Source: an uncultured Porphyromonadaceae bacterium (GTDB lineage: Bacteria > Bacteroidota > Bacteroidia > Bacteroidales > Muribaculaceae). From it: DNA of 64,000 nucleotides. The DNA lies in assembly GCA_947643165.1 (NCBI GenBank), contig CANRVB010000009.1, positions 1 through 64,000 of the forward strand, written 5' to 3'. A model generated the notes under the pieces. The model ran no database searches and had not been told where the DNA came from. It saw only the letters and a program-made list of their open reading frames with translations. Positions 27,422-37,600 of the stretch are shown here, in pieces. Position 1 is the first letter of the stretch, and each line of letters opens with the position of its first letter. The translations under genes and the position numbers were made by a program.

Positions 27422-28417
27422 TTGAGCTTTCCAGGAAAAATAGCGGTAATGGGCGGCGGCAGCTGGGCCACAGCATTGGCCAAGCTACTGCTTGCCAATT
27501 GCCCTACGATATATTGGTATATGCGGCGAGATGACCGTATAGCCGATTTCAAAAGGCTGGGACATAATCCGGCCTATCTGACAGACGTGAGCTTTGATAC
27601 GGACCGTATCATATTTTCGAGCGATATAAATTATGTATGCTCGCAGGCCGATACCCTTCTGCTTGCAATGCCGAGTCCTTATTTTAAGGCTCATCTCGAC
27701 AAGCTTGATTGCGATCTGACGTCGAAGTATGTTGTGACTGCGGTCAAAGGTATGGTACCGGATTATAACGAGATCATATCCACATTCATGATAACGCGGT
27801 ATGGCATACGCCGTGACCGTATGCTTGTGGTGAGCGGTCCATGTCATGCCGAAGAAATAGCACTTGGCCGACTGAGTTATCTCACAGTAGGGTGCAATGA
27901 TACATTCCATGCACAGCAGTTTGCAGATTGTCTGCGCGGTAAGTTTCTCCGCACCATCACATCGAGCGATGTGGACGGCATAGAGTATGCTGCTGTCCTT
28001 AAGAATGTATACAGCATAGCTTCCGGCATGGTACATGGTCTGAAGCTGGGCGATAATTTCCAGGCCATGCTTGTGAGCAATGCCATCCGCGAGATGGAAC
28101 GTTTTGTAGATACGGTATGTCCCCGTCCCCGGTGTATATGTGATTCGGTGTATCTCGGCGATCTGCTGGTGACATCGTATTCGCGTTTCAGCCGCAACCA
28201 TAATTTCGGTTCAATGATAGGTAACGGTTACTCGGTCAAGGCTGCCAAAATGGAAATGGAGCAGACTGCCGAGGGCTATTACGGCACCAAGTGCATACAT
28301 GAGATAAATCAGGAGTATGGAGTGTCGATGCCTATCCTTGAGTGTGTCTATGACATATTATACCGAGACGCACGGCCGGCAATGGCTATAAAGCAGCTTG
28401 CCGCCACTTTCACCTGA
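27422..28417 (+). CDS. gpsA: Glycerol-3-phosphate dehydrogenase [NAD(P)+]
   Basis: Makes sn-glycerol 3-phosphate from dihydroxyacetone phosphate for phospholipid synthesis. 331 residues if begun at the TTG at 27422; no ATG lies at a suitable place upstream, and the protein reads SFPGKIAVMGGGSWATAL straight from there, with the NAD-binding glycine loop. VTAVKGMVPDYNE near 100, VVSGPCHAEEIA near 138 and AAVLKNVYSIASGMVHGL with the catalytic Lys near 192 are family signatures. It lies between lysS and pgi in the same direction and is probably co-transcribed with them. Confidence 0.93.
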   Translation: MSFPGKIAVMGGGSWATALAKLLLANCPTIYWYMRRDDRIADFKRLGHNPAYLTDVSFDTDRIIFSSDINYVCSQADTLLLAMPSPYFKAHLDKLDCDLTSKYVVTAVKGMVPDYNEIISTFMITRYGIRRDRMLVVSGPCHAEEIALGRLSYLTVGCNDTFHAQQFADCLRGKFLRTITSSDVDGIEYAAVLKNVYSIASGMVHGLKLGDNFQAMLVSNAIREMERFVDTVCPRPRCICDSVYLGDLLVTSYSRFSRNHNFGSMIGNGYSVKAAKMEMEQTAEGYYGTKCIHEINQEYGVSMPILECVYDILYRDARPAMAIKQLAATFT

Positions 28418-28459
28418 TGTTTATCCTATACTCTCAACCAAAATCAAATCTTCTACACT

Positions 28460-29788
28460 ATGCAACAGATTAAAGTAGATATCTCGGGAGTGTCATCGTT
28501 TATCGATGAAGCTCAACTCAAAGCAGTCCGTCCCGAGGCTGAAGCAGCGCTCCAGACTGTAGATAAGGCTACAGGCGCAGGAAACGATTTTCTGGGCTGG
28601 AACACACTGCCTTCGGAAATAACACCCGCACAGATCGATGATATCAATGCCACCGCAACGAAGCTCCGCAACAATTGTAAAGTAGTTGTATGCATCGGTA
28701 TCGGCGGTTCATATCTCGGCGCCAAGGCCGTAATAGAGGCGCTGGGTGATACTTTTGCCGCCTATCGCAATGACGGCGGTCACTGTCATGTTGTTTTCGC
28801 CGGTCAGAATATCGGTGAGGACTATCTCTTCGAACTGATGAGCTACCTTCATGGCAAGAAATTCGGTATTATAGTAATCTCAAAATCGGGTACCACTACC
28901 GAGCCTGCGATTGCGTTCCGTCTGCTCAAGGATATGCTGGAGCGTCAGGAGGGCAAGAAGTTTGCAGCTGAGCATATAGTGGCCGTTACCGATGCCAAGC
29001 GCGGTGCGCTCCGCACTCTGGCCGATACAGAGGGATACAAGACATTTGTCATTCCCGATAATGTAGGCGGACGATTCTCAGTTCTTACTCCTGTAGGACT
29101 GTTGCCTATCGCTACAGCCGGTTACGACATCAAGGCTCTTGTAGACGGTGCGGTAGCTATGGAGAAAGGTGATCAGTCAGACGCTCTGGTCTATGCCGAG
29201 ACACGCAACGCGCTCTATCGTGCCGGCAAGAAGATAGAGATTCTCGTAAACTACAATCCTAAGCTCCATTACTTCGGAGAATGGTGGAAGCAGCTTTATG
29301 GCGAGAGCGAGGGTAAGGACCACAAGGGTATTTTCCCTGCAAGCGTCGACAACTCTACCGATCTTCACTCGATGGGCCAGTGGATTCAGGATGGCGAGCG
29401 TACAATCTTCGAGACTGTGCTGAGCGTTGAGGCTTCAAAGTATGAGACAATCATACCGTCGGACAATGAGAACCTCGATGGTCTGAACTTCATAGCCGGA
29501 AAGCGCGTAGACAATGTCAACAAGATGGCTGAACTCGGCACCCGCATAGCTCATATAGACGGTGGTGTTCCCAATCTTACCATCACTATCCCGGCTCTGA
29601 CCGAGACTTATCTGGGCCAACTGATCTACTTCTTCGAGAAGGCATGCGGTATAAGCGGATATATGCTCGGAGTGAATCCTTTCAATCAGCCGGGTGTGGA
29701 GGCTTACAAGAAGAATATGTTCGCTCTTCTTGCCAAGCCCGGATATGAGAAGGAAACAGAGGCAATAAAGGCACGCCTGAATAAGTAA
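28460..29788 (+). CDS. pgi: Glucose-6-phosphate isomerase
   Basis: Interconverts glucose 6-phosphate and fructose 6-phosphate. The 442-residue length is the short bacterial (Firmicutes/Bacteroidetes) form. [20 protein letters not shown] (about 75-94), [16 protein letters not shown] (about 140) with the phosphate-binding Ser/Thr, and [20 protein letters not shown] near 273 are conserved. Together with GlgB near the end of the window it belongs to central hexose metabolism. A hairpin follows the stop. Confidence 0.97.
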   Translation: MQQIKVDISGVSSFIDEAQLKAVRPEAEAALQTVDKATGAGNDFLGWNTLPSEITPAQIDDINATATKLRNNCKVVVCIGIGGSYLGAKAVIEALGDTFAAYRNDGGHCHVVFAGQNIGEDYLFELMSYLHGKKFGIIVISKSGTTTEPAIAFRLLKDMLERQEGKKFAAEHIVAVTDAKRGALRTLADTEGYKTFVIPDNVGGRFSVLTPVGLLPIATAGYDIKALVDGAVAMEKGDQSDALVYAETRNALYRAGKKIEILVNYNPKLHYFGEWWKQLYGESEGKDHKGIFPASVDNSTDLHSMGQWIQDGERTIFETVLSVEASKYETIIPSDNENLDGLNFIAGKRVDNVNKMAELGTRIAHIDGGVPNLTITIPALTETYLGQLIYFFEKACGISGYMLGVNPFNQPGVEAYKKNMFALLAKPGYEKETEAIKARLNK

Positions 29789-29822
29789 GATATACTGGTA
29801 TATACAGTTTGAATAAGCGGAA

Positions 29823-29865
29823 GGCCGCCGGCAGTCAATACTGTCCGGCGGCCTCCTGTTATTTC
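29823..29865. terminator. Terminator between pgi and the ClC channel gene
   Basis: Arms GGCCGCCGG (29823-29831) and CCGGCGGCC (29845-29853) with an inner CAGT/ACTG pairing. The T tract on the right is poor (TCCTGTTATTTC), but the position between convergent genes fits a shared terminator. Confidence 0.65.
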
Positions 29866-29876
29866 AATTGGTATGA

Positions 29877-31739
29877 TCAATCTTCGCTGTAGTGGCGTAG
29901 AACTCGGCGGTAGCTGTTGAAAATTTTCGACTTGCTGACAAAACCTACGTAAGTGCCGTCTTCTTCAACGACCGGAAGGTTCCAGGCTCCGGTATCGTCG
30001 AAAGTCTTCATCACGCGGTCCATGTTTTCGCCCAGAGTGATACGTCCCGGAGGCATGGCCATGAACTGTGATACAAACATCTTGCGGTAGAGGTCAGGCC
30101 GGAACATGATGTTGCGTATATCATCGAGAAGAACTATGCCTATGAGTTTCCTGTCATTATCGAGGACTGGGAAGAGGTTTCGGTTGCTTTGAGATATAAC
30201 CTGCACCATTTCTTTGAGCGACATATCGGGATTGACCGGCTTGAAATCGGTCTCGATCACATTGTTCACCTTTAATAATGTCAGTACGGCTTTATCCTTA
30301 TGGTGCGTGAGCAGTTCGCCGCGCTGAGCCAGACGCATCGCATAGATGCTGTATGGCAGAAATATCTTGATTGTGACATAACTTAGCCCAGACACAATGA
30401 GAAGCGGCAGGAACAGTTCATAACCACCGGTGAGTTCGGCGGTTAGAAAGATGCCCATCAATGGTGCATGCATCACGCCCGACATCACTCCTGCCATACC
30501 CATGAGTGCGAAGTTTTTTACAGACAGATCAAGTCCGAAGACGTTGTTGAGAAGGTAAGCGAAGAAGAAACCGGACAGGCACCCGACATATAGCGAGGGG
30601 GCGAAAGTTCCTCCCACACCTCCGCCACCGGTTGTGGCAGATGTGGCAAATGCTTTCATAAGTATTATCATTGCTATGAACAGCAGTATGAACCATACAT
30701 TAGACCCTTCGCCATAGAATATGGAGCCATCGGCAATAGCCGATACATTGCCGCTCAGAAGATCAATGATAGTTGTGTAGCCTTCGCCGTAGAGAGGTGG
30801 GAAGATAAATATCAGGATTGCCAAGATAAGTCCGCCAAGCAGCAGTTTCCGCCAGGGGGCGTGCAGATGGCTGAAGATATTTTCCATCATGTTCATGGTC
30901 TTGGTGAAGTAGAGCGATACGAGACCGCAGAACACGCCAAGAAGAGCGGCAAATGGTATTCTTTCGGCTACGAAATTCTCACTCTGGACAAAGAAGAACT
31001 CGGCATCATAGCCAGTGAATATATAGGCAACTGTAGCTCCGGTCACCGATGCGAGCAACAACGGCATCACGCTTACAGTGGTCAGGTCGATCATAAGTAC
31101 CTCGATAGTAAACAGCATTCCGGCTATAGGTGCCTTGAAAATGCCGGCTATACCGGCAGCAGCACCGCACCCTACCATTATCATAAGTACGCGTGGCGAC
31201 ATGCGGAATGCTGATCCGAGAGTGGAGCCTATTGCGGAACCTGTCATTACTATAGGACCTTCGGCTCCCACACTACCTCCGAAACCTATGGTAATTGAGC
31301 TTGAGACGAGCGAGGCCCAAATGTTCTTTTTCTTCAGCCGGCTTTTGTTCTGGCTGATGGCATATAATACGCGCGTGACGCCATGACTTATATTGTCGCG
31401 CACCACGTATCTGACAAACAGTGTGGTAATTATGATGCCTATGAGGGGGTAGACAAGGTATAGCCAGTTGCCTTGAGTGATATTGATGAACGATGTGAGA
31501 AAGTTGGATATATAGTATATCAGCGATCTGAGAAGCATTGCCGCCAGTCCGCCAAGCACACCAACTATCACACTGAGGAGAATCACGAATGTGCGTTCGC
31601 GGATATGCTTTTCACGCCATAATACGAGTGCGAGAAATCCGGATTGCCAAGCTTTGGCAATGGCGCCCATGATATTCCGTCTGTTGCGGCGTTGCCGGGG
31701 AGTGGCTGTTGTTTCGGTAGTATTAACTGTATCTGTCAT
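29877..31739 (-). CDS. ClC-family chloride channel or H+/Cl- antiporter with CBS domains
   Basis: Inner-membrane protein of 620 residues. The ClC core (about 45-440) contains GSVGAEGPIVMTGSAIGS (about 155), with the gating Glu of GxEGP, and GGGGVGGTFAPSLYVG (about 372). Two CBS domains follow (about 475-535 and 545-605), which in the family bind adenine nucleotides. The presence of the gating Glu is compatible with antiport, but the proton Glu cannot be placed by eye. Its start overlaps the stop of the sugar transferase gene by four bases, so it is the last gene of a coupled three-gene operon. Confidence 0.92.
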   Translation of the reverse strand: MTDTVNTTETTATPRQRRNRRNIMGAIAKAWQSGFLALVLWREKHIRERTFVILLSVIVGVLGGLAAMLLRSLIYYISNFLTSFINITQGNWLYLVYPLIGIIITTLFVRYVVRDNISHGVTRVLYAISQNKSRLKKKNIWASLVSSSITIGFGGSVGAEGPIVMTGSAIGSTLGSAFRMSPRVLMIMVGCGAAAGIAGIFKAPIAGMLFTIEVLMIDLTTVSVMPLLLASVTGATVAYIFTGYDAEFFFVQSENFVAERIPFAALLGVFCGLVSLYFTKTMNMMENIFSHLHAPWRKLLLGGLILAILIFIFPPLYGEGYTTIIDLLSGNVSAIADGSIFYGEGSNVWFILLFIAMIILMKAFATSATTGGGGVGGTFAPSLYVGCLSGFFFAYLLNNVFGLDLSVKNFALMGMAGVMSGVMHAPLMGIFLTAELTGGYELFLPLLIVSGLSYVTIKIFLPYSIYAMRLAQRGELLTHHKDKAVLTLLKVNNVIETDFKPVNPDMSLKEMVQVISQSNRNLFPVLDNDRKLIGIVLLDDIRNIMFRPDLYRKMFVSQFMAMPPGRITLGENMDRVMKTFDDTGAWNLPVVEEDGTYVGFVSKSKIFNSYRRVLRHYSED

Positions 31740-33112
31740 AATCCTTTGCCTGATACGACGGTGCCCATCGTGTAAAAAAGAATTTTTAGATCGATTCCAG
31801 GATTGATATTATCGAGGTAGAGGAGATCGTAGTGCAGTCTGTCGGTCATTTGCTCGACACTAGAGGCATAGCCGTATTTGACCATTCCCCAGGATGTGAT
31901 ACCGGGTCTTACAACACGGGTAAGTGCGTATGTCGGTTCGCATGCGAGTATTTTGTCGGCAAACAACTTGCGCTCGGGTCTCGGGCCTACAAGCGACATT
32001 TCGCCTTTGATCACGTTCCATAGTTGTGGAAGTTCGTCCAAATGGTAACGTCGCAGCAGATGTCCGGCCCGGGTGATGCGTATGTCGCCAGGCACTGTCA
32101 GGGTGGGCCCTTCAGTCTCGGCATTTTCGTGCATTGTACGAAGTTTTATCATTTTGAACGGCCGTCCTTTGTTGCCTATGCGCTCCTGGCAATAGAATGC
32201 CGGGCCTTTTGAATCCATTCTGACAATCACAGCCATTATGGCTATGAGTGGTAACATAATGATGAGTGAGGTAGTAGCTATCGAGATGTCAGCGAGCCGT
32301 TTGATGTTCATTATGGAGCCGGAAGCCTTTGGCCGGCTAAGATCGGTAAGGCTATACGATGTAAGCCTTACGGCTCGTTTACCGGTTTTTTGACGCGACA
32401 GAGCGTCGGGAGTCCGGTCGATGTATATGGATCGGTCTTCATTCAATAGTTCAGATAGAATCTCCATCTGCAGAGGTTCCGGCATATCGCGGTCAATCAC
32501 GATGTTATCAGCAGTTCCGGCATGTAAGAGGTGCCGGCAGGTATCGTATGCGGCTTTCCGGTCAGACCTGTTTCCGAGATATATTGTCTCAACCACATCT
32601 ATGTGACCACTCATTCCGGCGCGACTGTCATGATTATCTTTATGAGTGATTAGGACGCATCTGTCGGCAGCCTGGCCAGAGTCGGACAAACGTTGTGTAT
32701 AGAAATCCAAGGCCATACGTGCGGCCCCTACAATACCGGTAACGAGTGTCCACAGTAGAGTTATGAGTATGTAGTCGGTGGCTCGGTCGGCTGTGAGATC
32801 GTTTATAAGAGCAGTCAAGAGGACAATTATGGTTCCGATGAGCGCGCATAAAGCAGTTGATATCAGGTCGTGGGTGAACGATCTGTGGAGAGGATTGCCA
32901 TAGTAGTCGGCGAGCCAGTATATAAGCAACATCAAGACAGGAAATCCGATTTGTCCTATCATGACAGCAGGAGACAGCAGGAATGCCGAGAGGCTATGGA
33001 AATCCCGGCTCAGCAGCGAATAGCGTGCCGAGTTGAAGATAACCAAGGCTATGCTTGTCGATATCCAGTCGGTCAGAATGGTTATTATGCGCAGACGGCC
33101 GGCTACAGTCAA
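31736..33112 (-). CDS. Polyprenyl-phosphate sugar-1-phosphate transferase (bacterial sugar transferase family)
   Basis: 458-residue membrane enzyme expected to load the first sugar phosphate onto undecaprenyl phosphate for exopolysaccharide or capsule. Four hydrophobic segments lie in the first 140 residues, then a soluble region, another membrane segment (TTSLIIMLPLIAIMAVIV, about 275-292) and the catalytic domain: FYCQERIGNKGRPFKMIKLR, RRYHLDELPQLWNVIKGEMS and LVGPRPE, then RPGITSWGMVKYGYASSVEQ. The sugar cannot be predicted. No other polysaccharide genes are adjacent, which is unusual for this enzyme; instead it is coupled to tsaC and clc by ATGA overlaps. Confidence 0.9.
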   Translation of the reverse strand: MTVAGRLRIITILTDWISTSIALVIFNSARYSLLSRDFHSLSAFLLSPAVMIGQIGFPVLMLLIYWLADYYGNPLHRSFTHDLISTALCALIGTIIVLLTALINDLTADRATDYILITLLWTLVTGIVGAARMALDFYTQRLSDSGQAADRCVLITHKDNHDSRAGMSGHIDVVETIYLGNRSDRKAAYDTCRHLLHAGTADNIVIDRDMPEPLQMEILSELLNEDRSIYIDRTPDALSRQKTGKRAVRLTSYSLTDLSRPKASGSIMNIKRLADISIATTSLIIMLPLIAIMAVIVRMDSKGPAFYCQERIGNKGRPFKMIKLRTMHENAETEGPTLTVPGDIRITRAGHLLRRYHLDELPQLWNVIKGEMSLVGPRPERKLFADKILACEPTYALTRVVRPGITSWGMVKYGYASSVEQMTDRLHYDLLYLDNINPGIDLKILFYTMGTVVSGKGL

Positions 33113-33678
33113 TTTCGGATAATTTTAAAAGATGAGTCGTTGCAGAGTTTTATCACAGTTGACGGTTTGCTATCTGCAGGCCCCTGATCCTGGCGTTCGA
33201 TGGCGACGTAGTCGGCAGCCTGCAATATTGACTTATCTATATCGGCGAAACAACGAGGGGTAGGGCAGCCGCTAATGTTGGCTGACGTCGATACAAGCGG
33301 GTGTCGGAGGGCTTTTAGTATTGCCCGGCAAAAAGGATCGGTTGTCACGCGAATGGCGGCACTTCCGTCGTCGGCGAGCAGCTCCGGCGCTAACCCCATA
33401 GGGGAGTCGTAGACGATCGTCATTGGCCTTACGGCCGCTTCAATAAGCTCAAATGCAACCTCGGGAATCGGATTGACCCATCGTTCAAGCATACCAAGAC
33501 TACCGACCAGTGTTATCAGGGCCTTGGAGTCGGCGCGTTGTTTTATCCGGTAGATGCGCTTGACGGCTTCGGAGCATGTGGCATCGCAACCTATCCCCCA
33601 GACAGTGTCGGTGGGATAGACCAATATGCCGCCTTTGCGCAGTATGTTTACGGCTGACTGAACGTCGGATTGTAGCAT
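33109..33678 (-). CDS. tsaC: L-threonylcarbamoyladenylate synthase
   Basis: Sua5/YciO/YrdC-family enzyme (189 residues) that makes threonylcarbamoyl-AMP for the t6A37 tRNA modification. GGILVYPTDTVWGIGCDA (about 16-33), IKQRADSKALITLVG near 45 and the PLVSTSANISGCPTP motif near 130 are diagnostic. Single-domain form, without the Sua5 C-terminal domain. First gene of the operon tsaC-sugar transferase-clc. Confidence 0.94.
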   Translation of the reverse strand: MLQSDVQSAVNILRKGGILVYPTDTVWGIGCDATCSEAVKRIYRIKQRADSKALITLVGSLGMLERWVNPIPEVAFELIEAAVRPMTIVYDSPMGLAPELLADDGSAAIRVTTDPFCRAILKALRHPLVSTSANISGCPTPRCFADIDKSILQAADYVAIERQDQGPADSKPSTVIKLCNDSSFKIIRN

Positions 33679-34041
33679 AAGTATCGAATGAAGTGCTGTT
33701 TTATTTGCAAAAATACTAATTTATCGCAGTTCACAATAACAAGCATGCAAAAATTTTCAAGTATGCGACTTCGTGAAAGGTGGTTGTAAAATATGTTACA
33801 CAACACTTTTGATGTATTTCGATAGATTTTTCATTCAAAAAAATATCATATCTGCGAAATATGTATTAATTTTGTATGTACGATGACACTGTGTATACAC
33901 AATGGTGCAACCTTGTCCCGGTTCAGAGTATTAATTATTATCACATAAACTTTAACCAACTGTTACCTCTTCTCTTATTATCAATCAATTCTAATAGCGC
34001 ATACAGGAGTTAAAATTCCTCTGCCTCAACCTAACATTATT
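33679..34041. promoter_or_regulatory. Divergent promoter region of tsaC and the Lrp-type regulator
   Basis: AT-rich 363-base gap. For tsaC, TATTTTTG on the minus strand (complement of 33708-33715) with a TTG (complement of 33734-33736) 18 bases upstream is a fair promoter. For the regulator, TAATTTTG at 33867-33874 is a possible -7 box without a matching -33; it would give a leader of about 160 bases. I see no ORF, hairpin array or RNA gene. Confidence 0.45.
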
Positions 34042-34506
34042 ATGGAAAAGATCGACAAACTTGACCGTAAGATTCTTGAAATCATCATGAGCAATGCCCG
34101 CATAGCCTCAAAAGATGTGGCTACCGTCTGTGGTGTCAGCCGTGCCGCTATTCATCAACGTATTCAGAGGATGGCAGACATGGGTGTGATAACCGGATCG
34201 GGATATCGGGTAAATCCAAAATCGCTTGGTTACTCCACATGTACTTTCATTGGGGTCAATCTGGAGCGCGGTGCCCTTTACCGTGATGTTGTGCCTGAGC
34301 TTCAGAAAATACCGGAAGTAGTGGATTGCCATTTCACAACCGGGCCTTACACCATACTTGTAAAGGTGTTTGCCCGTGACAATGAACACCTGATGAGTCT
34401 TCTGAATAATTGCATACAGAACATCAGGGGTGTCACCGGTACGGAGACAATGATCTCACTCGACCATAGCATCGAGCGTGAGCTTCCGGTGGATCTTCCC
34501 GAGTGA
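34042..34506 (+). CDS. Lrp/AsnC-family transcriptional regulator
   Basis: 154-residue regulator with an N-terminal winged helix-turn-helix (LDRKILEIIMSNARIASKDV, then VSRAAIHQRIQRMADMGVI) and a C-terminal RAM/ACT-like ligand domain (about 65-145; VVDCHFTTGPYTILVKVFAR). Such proteins sense amino acids and form octamers. Targets cannot be inferred; the gene stands alone with its own leader and terminator. Confidence 0.93.
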   Translation: MEKIDKLDRKILEIIMSNARIASKDVATVCGVSRAAIHQRIQRMADMGVITGSGYRVNPKSLGYSTCTFIGVNLERGALYRDVVPELQKIPEVVDCHFTTGPYTILVKVFARDNEHLMSLLNNCIQNIRGVTGTETMISLDHSIERELPVDLPE

Positions 34507-34548
34507 CGGTATATTTATAACGGTGTAGGGTTTATGCCTTATGCCGGT

Positions 34549-34590
34549 AAGAAAATGTCAGCAGCGTCCTGTCAGATGACAGGGCGCTGC
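34549..34590. terminator. Terminator between the Lrp-type gene and porU
   Basis: Fourteen-base arms GCAGCGTCCTGTCA (34561-34574) and TGACAGGGCGCTGC (34577-34590) with one T-G mismatch. The A-rich flank on the left gives a TTTTCTT tract on the minus strand, so it mainly serves porU and may also end the regulator transcript. Confidence 0.75.
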
Positions 34591-34616
34591 TGCTTGTCAT
34601 GTGAGTGATAAGACGG

Positions 34617-37600
34617 TTAGCGGGCGGTTACTGCTATACGGCCTGATATGCAACCGGGAGCGGTATCGGATCCGGGCTCGTTGACCAATACTTTGTAGAC
34701 GTATATGCCGCGGCCTACGCGTCGTCCGCCCATGTCGCGGAGGTCCCATCCTACGGGAGCGCTTCTGAACATATCGCTGCGATCGGTGGCGGTAGAAGTC
34801 CATACAAGACGTCCCATGAGATCGTATACAGAAACCGTAACTTTGAGGGTGGCATCAGGTCGGTTGTGGTTTACATAGAAGTTGGTTGAGGTTGACGCCG
34901 GGTTTGCATCGGTCCAGACGTTGAAGAGAGTCGGTCGGATACGTTCGTCCACACTGAAGCCAATAGTTCGTTCGGCTGAATTATCAGACGTGTCCCACAC
35001 TTTCAGGGTAAGTGTGTGATTGCCTGGCGCAAGGCTTGACAATGGGTAGGCTATGACGCCTGATGGCGAGCCATCGATAGATGGTGTATAGTATGAAGCC
35101 ACGTTGTCGTATGTGATGCTGTTGCCAGTGTCTTTGTCGAGTGTGAGAGTCATGCGGCGTCCGATTCCTGCTTGCGAAAGATTTATGCCGACATTGTCGG
35201 TTATGCGTGCTATGAACATCGGGTCGGGATTGACAGCGCTACCCTCGGTGAAGGTCTCGTGGTTAAGATAGGCGTACTCTATAGAGGGGGGAGTGGTGTC
35301 ATCGTCAGTTGAATCATCATAGCCATATACGTAGAAGCTTCGGCAGATGCCGGCAGCTTCGTTGCCATCATTGGCCGATCGGGCATACATTGTCAATGCT
35401 GCAGGGCGGTAGTTGTCGGCAACTTCCCGTGGCATAGGTATCTTGATGGTAAACAATCCGTTGACTACCGAGTCACGGCCTGCGAAAAGTTTTTCGCCTT
35501 GTTCCTCAAATGTCACGCGTTCGCCTTCGCCATCAAGTTTTGTTGTGCGGCCCGATGAGGTGGTTGAGTACTCGGCATCGTAGAGCGTCACTGATAGTGA
35601 GCCATTGAAGTTATCAGCAATGTTGCCATGTGTATCTCTTACTGATCCGGTAATCACGGCTGTCTGTCCAGCCTTGATCTCAGGCCATGTTTCAGCCTCG
35701 GGATTGACCGCGGTGCCGTTAATATTATCGAGGAGCATGTCATTGTCAGGCATTGCAAGACGCATTGCCGGGTCGCCGAGAAGTGCATACCGTAGCTTGT
35801 TGGTGTTCGATTGACCATACGGTGAGGCGAGTCTGTTTTTAGTATTCATGTAGGCTTCGCCTATTGTGGGTATGCGTCCGTTGCTGTCGTAGCGGAATAT
35901 CTCATGGCCCAGAGCGTCGGTGAATTTGCCGTTCTCATCGATGAAAACCTCGCGTGTAGCCGATATGACTCCAATTACTCCGCCGGAAGGGTTGAGCGCC
36001 ATGATCTCGCTTCCTGATGGCTGGCTACCGTCCCATCGCATGAACGAACATGTAGCTCCAATGAAAAAAGGCAGATAACGCGGATGCAGATTGGAGATGT
36101 CGGTGTATGTGAGCATATTGTCACCTGTCAGGAAGTTGCGTCCGGCATGTCCGGTGAATGTCCATAGCATGGTGCCGTCGTCAAGAGACTGCATCATACG
36201 TTCGCGAGCCCCTGTGCAAGTCCCACCTGTGATGTCAAAAGCGTCTACGTAGGCTTTGGTATACATCATACGCTGTCCTCCGGGAGTGGATAGCATATTG
36301 GCCGCCATCGATTCGGTTTGTTTCATGTGCCGGCCTGCGTTTCCATCATCAGCCACTATGAGGACGCGGTTCTTCCATTCGCGGCCATCCGAACCTCCGG
36401 CTTCTGAAATATATTTGTGGAGTTTGTCTACGTAGGCTGTGACATCTTGTAGCGTGCCTGCCGGAATTCGTCCCACCGCTATGGAATATCTGTCGGATGA
36501 CATTCTTGCGCCCGATCCATCGTCAAGAAATGCAAGGATATCATCGCTTGTGTATGAATCATACTCCCGCAAGCTCTCATCGCTTTGCCACGTAGGAAGC
36601 CAGGTCTGGCCAGATATGGACATGTCGGGAGTCAGCCTACGGTTGTCGTGTGTAGGCCGCCCTAACAGCAGCGCGTATTTCAGGGACCTTCCTGTAACTT
36701 CCGATCGATCGTATATCATCTTGAGCATTCTACGCAGCGCTCCTATGTCGGCAATACCCGATCCAAATTCATTATAGACTTGTTCAACGGCCACGGTCTG
36801 CACCTGTAGTGGTTGTGTGGTGTCGTTTCGGTGGATATCGGCTATGCGTTCGGCCTGAGAGATCCATGCAGCAGGCGCAAATATCACCATGTCGGGGGAG
36901 CCGTTGCCTGTATAGTGCAGATTCTGGTTGGCGATATCAGTAGCTTTATCGGGTGTGGGAATAGATGCTTTCTCCGACCAAGCCATGTACTTCCTGTCAG
37001 GACCGAAAGATGACCGCCATACGGCATTTCCATCCTTGTCGATGGTATAGGTAACATTGGTCAGATTGAGAGGATCGGTTATGTCCCACAACTGCATGTC
37101 GGATGGTGCTCCGGCAAAAGAGCCTTCGGAGCTGTCGAGTGTGAACTCCAGGTATCCCGACGATGGCATTCTCAATACCCGGGTGTAGTTTATGTCGATA
37201 CAGTCGATATTGGCCTTTCTTACCGTTCCCTGGGCCGATAGGGTTATCTCTATCAAGGTTTTGTCGGATGTCGGTGTGAACGTCGATGCTGAGCTTGTCA
37301 ATGTGCCGTAGGTCATTGCTGATGTAGCTCCGATTCGTGTAGGGCTTCCGATTGTATTTCCGTCGGCCTTAATTACCAGTGTAGCTGTGGCATCGATATC
37401 GGTCACTATCCTTGTCTGAATCCAGGCTTCGCTATCTTTTTCAATGTCGGGCAGATTGAATGTGAACGATCGGACTGGAGTGTAGCGCAAATCTTCACCG
37501 AGCAGCATGTGGCCCGACTCTCCCGGGCTTGTCTGATCAAGTTCGTGGTATATATGTTCGGTGAAGGTTGTGGCCGCATGTCCTGTAGGTGTTATGCCCG

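Noticed and set aside
33679-34041. Long leader of the Lrp-type gene as a riboswitch
   Set aside because: AT-rich with no stable helices or known riboswitch core that I can see.
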